NCBI GenBank assembly: GCA_963169565.1
Contig: CAUJDI010000049.1
Location: 1-53,401, forward strand
Source of the DNA: Bacillota bacterium
GTDB taxonomy: Bacteria; Bacillota; Clostridia; Christensenellales; Aristaeellaceae
Direction: 5' to 3'
DNA: 53,401 nt
This document shows positions 51,800-53,401 of this stretch, in pieces (the first letter of the stretch is position 1; the number at the start of each line of letters is the position of its first letter). A program made the translations under genes and the position numbers. The notes under the pieces were generated by a model. The model worked only from the letters and a program-made list of their open reading frames with translations. It searched no databases and was not told the DNA's origin.

Positions 51800-53170
51800 A
51801 TGAAAAGGAACGGAGCGCTGGCGTTTTTCTTGGCTTCCATCATCATGTTTGCTTCTGTGCCGGTTTCCGCGCGGCAGTCCCTCCCGCTGCTGTCAGTCAA
51901 ATCAACCGGGGAGAACGTGGTCAGGCTTCAGGAACGCCTGATCCAGGCAGGCTTTCTGACAGGCCGGGCGGATGGCATCTACGGTGAGATGACGCGCCAG
52001 GCTGTCCTGTCGCTGCAGCAGGCGCTGGCGTCCCTGGGGCATCGGATCAAAGCCGACGGTATTGCCGGACCTGCCACCCTCTCCTTGCTGTATGACGACG
52101 GGATCATGCGCCCTTTCATCGATTTCTCGCTGGGTACGACCGGGCAGCGGGTCATCGCGCTGCAGAACCGGCTGATCGACCTGAAGTTCATGACCGGCAG
52201 GGCGGACGGGGTTTTCGGCCAGAAGACGCTGGAAGCGCTCCAGGCGTTTCAGCGCCACCTGATCGGGCACGGCGCAAAGGATGTGCAGGTCACCGGCGCA
52301 ATGGACGAAGCGACGCGCAGATGGCTGGTCCCGCAGGCGGACTTATCCGGATTTTCGATCCGCGCGCCTGAGTTTTTTGATGACGCGGATCCATTGTCAT
52401 TACGGGATGAGTACCTCAATGCCGAAGCGTGCGTTCTTGTCAGGGCGGATACCGGTGAGATCCTGTACGCCAAAAACCTTGATGAACGGATGTATCCCGC
52501 CAGTACGACCAAGATCATGACCCTTCTGCTGGCGGTCGAGCGCGGAGGGCTGGACGAGATCGTCACCGTGCCCGCCTCCGCCGGGAAAGTCCCGGCGGAC
52601 TCCTCGCTGGTCCCAGTATATCCCGGGGAGAGGATGCCGTTTCGGGATCTGCTCTACGGGCTGATGCTGCGTTCGGGCAATGACGCCGCCAACGCGATCG
52701 CTGAGATCTGCGCCGGTTCGGTGGAGGCGTTTGTTGCCCGGATGAACCGGAAAGCGGAGCAGCTGGGACTCAGCGGGACGCATTTCATGAATCCGCACGG
52801 CTATCACGATCCGGAGCATTACACAACGGCCCGAGACCTTGTGACCCTCACTGTCTACACGATGCAAAATCCTCAGGCGGCGGAGATCGCCTGCGCGCTT
52901 CAATATCAGATGTCGGCCACCGTCAGAAGGGGCGCGCTCACCCTGCAAAGCGGCAACGAATTGCTCGACCCCGGCTCTCCTTACTATTATAAGGGGGCAG
53001 TCGGTATCAAAAGCGGCTATACCAGTGCGGCGTGGTTCTGCTACGTCGGGATGGCGCGCCGGGGGAACGGGACGCTCTTTTCCGTCATCCTGGGAAGCAG
53101 GACCCGCAACCGGGGATGGCACGACATGGCAAGGCTGTTCAATTATGGCTTTGCGGGGATGGGGCTTTAG
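51800..53170 (+). CDS. D-alanyl-D-alanine carboxypeptidase with N-terminal double PG_binding_1
   Basis: 456 residues, AAAGGAG 6 nt upstream. Signal peptide 1-24 (PVSA-R). Two PG_binding_1 repeats (about 35-95 and 110-178: LQERLIQAGFLTGRADGIYG and LQNRLIDLKFMTGRADGVFG are near copies). Then an S11 D,D-peptidase domain with PASTTKIMT (SxxK), RSGNDAANA (SxN) and VGIKSGYTSAAW (KSG instead of KTG). No C-terminal beta domain and no membrane anchor, unlike the other carboxypeptidase at 41.9 kb, so it is expected to be soluble and held at the wall by the PGB modules. Confidence 0.92.
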   Translation: MKRNGALAFFLASIIMFASVPVSARQSLPLLSVKSTGENVVRLQERLIQAGFLTGRADGIYGEMTRQAVLSLQQALASLGHRIKADGIAGPATLSLLYDDGIMRPFIDFSLGTTGQRVIALQNRLIDLKFMTGRADGVFGQKTLEALQAFQRHLIGHGAKDVQVTGAMDEATRRWLVPQADLSGFSIRAPEFFDDADPLSLRDEYLNAEACVLVRADTGEILYAKNLDERMYPASTTKIMTLLLAVERGGLDEIVTVPASAGKVPADSSLVPVYPGERMPFRDLLYGLMLRSGNDAANAIAEICAGSVEAFVARMNRKAEQLGLSGTHFMNPHGYHDPEHYTTARDLVTLTVYTMQNPQAAEIACALQYQMSATVRRGALTLQSGNELLDPGSPYYYKGAVGIKSGYTSAAWFCYVGMARRGNGTLFSVILGSRTRNRGWHDMARLFNYGFAGMGL

Positions 53171-53248
53171 CGCCTCTTCCGCGGTTTCCGTTCACGCCTT
53201 ATACGATAAAAACTGCCTTTTGACTATGAAAATTCCTAATATTGGTGC

Positions 53249-53278
53249 TTGACTGAGGGAGTGGGGGTGTGGTATATT
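53249..53278 (+). promoter_or_regulatory. Probable rRNA-operon promoter
   Basis: TTGACT (53249-53254), 18 nt of G-rich spacer, TATATT (53273-53278). It leads into a leader resembling pre-16S sequence. Confidence 0.6.
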
Positions 53279-53284
53279 CATCGG

Positions 53285-53401
53285 GCACCCCAAACGGGGG
53301 GATGCGGGGACCTTGAAAACGGCACAGAGAAGAGAAGCGCAAACGACAGTTGATTCTTTGAGCGAGAGAAGCGACTTTCGGCGGGAGCCGGGAGTTGTGG
53401 G
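53285..53401 (+). ncRNA. Leader of a likely rRNA operon, cut by the window end
   Basis: CCTTGAAAACGGCACAGAGA (53311-53330) and the ATTCTTTGAGCGAGAG segment downstream resemble boxA-type antitermination elements and sequences found ahead of 16S rRNA genes in Clostridia. The 16S start itself (AGAGTTTGATCCTGG) is not reached before the end. No coding frame is apparent. Confidence 0.5.

Overview
This is a GC-rich bacterial chromosome segment, most likely from an uncultured or lesser-known Clostridia-type Bacillota (possibly Christensenellales-like; this placement is inference). The grounds are a T-box ahead of valS, a Jag/SpoIIIJ-type yidC locus, L32 with a zinc ribbon, DUF177 next to rpmF, many TTGACA-17-TATAAT promoters, AGGAGG-type ribosome sites, short Sec signal peptides and several peptidoglycan-binding (PGB) secreted proteins. 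I see no phage, insertion sequence, CRISPR array, tRNA gene or complete rRNA gene.

Layout. 1-1.3 kb: 3' truncated multidrug-type ABC exporter half on the minus strand, behind a short leader peptide and an intrinsic terminator. 1.6-4.2 kb: Fe-S aldo/keto reductase and an SH3/PGB secreted protein. 4.4-8.8 kb: three-gene flavoenzyme operon (GlpA-like dehydrogenase, its partner oxidoreductase, CoA-disulfide reductase-rhodanese). 8.9-12.4 kb: PIG-L deacetylase and galE facing a NahK-like sugar 1-kinase. 12.4-15.7 kb: thiN, radA and a four-repeat PGB protein. 15.8-21.6 kb: polyamine operon (XRE-cupin regulator, potABCD, PGB-phosphodiester glycosidase), with its own palindromic operator. 21.6-23.7 kb: tsaC and an orphan PotD.

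24.2-31.6 kb holds rpoB-rpoC on the minus strand, diverging from rpmH-rnpA-yidD-yidC-jag (31.9-34.7 kb). Next come yceD(DUF177)-rpmF, a valine T-box, valS, rsmH and rsmI, then an ECF S-component with coaX (pantothenate uptake and phosphorylation). 41.8-45.9 kb is a minus-strand operon tmcAL, two-subunit fumarase, D,D-carboxypeptidase. It diverges from mgtE, which sits behind a leader peptide and terminator. 47.8-51.6 kb is a minus-strand run of Gfo/Idh/MocA oxidoreductase, sugar isomerase, an asd remnant, dapA and dapB. The window ends with a PGB D,D-carboxypeptidase and what looks like an rRNA-operon promoter and leader.

The most interesting material is regulatory. Two independent short translated leader peptides sit between perfect promoters and U-tract terminators, one before an ABC exporter and one before mgtE. 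The mgtE leader has an acidic N-terminus and a later Pro/Arg-rich stretch, recalling the Mg2+-sensing MgtL peptide of enterobacteria, and no M-box is visible. A third long unexplained leader precedes tsaC. Evolutionary oddities include the decayed asd gene, rpoBC separated from the L10/L12 genes, and polyamine-binding proteins with no lipobox.
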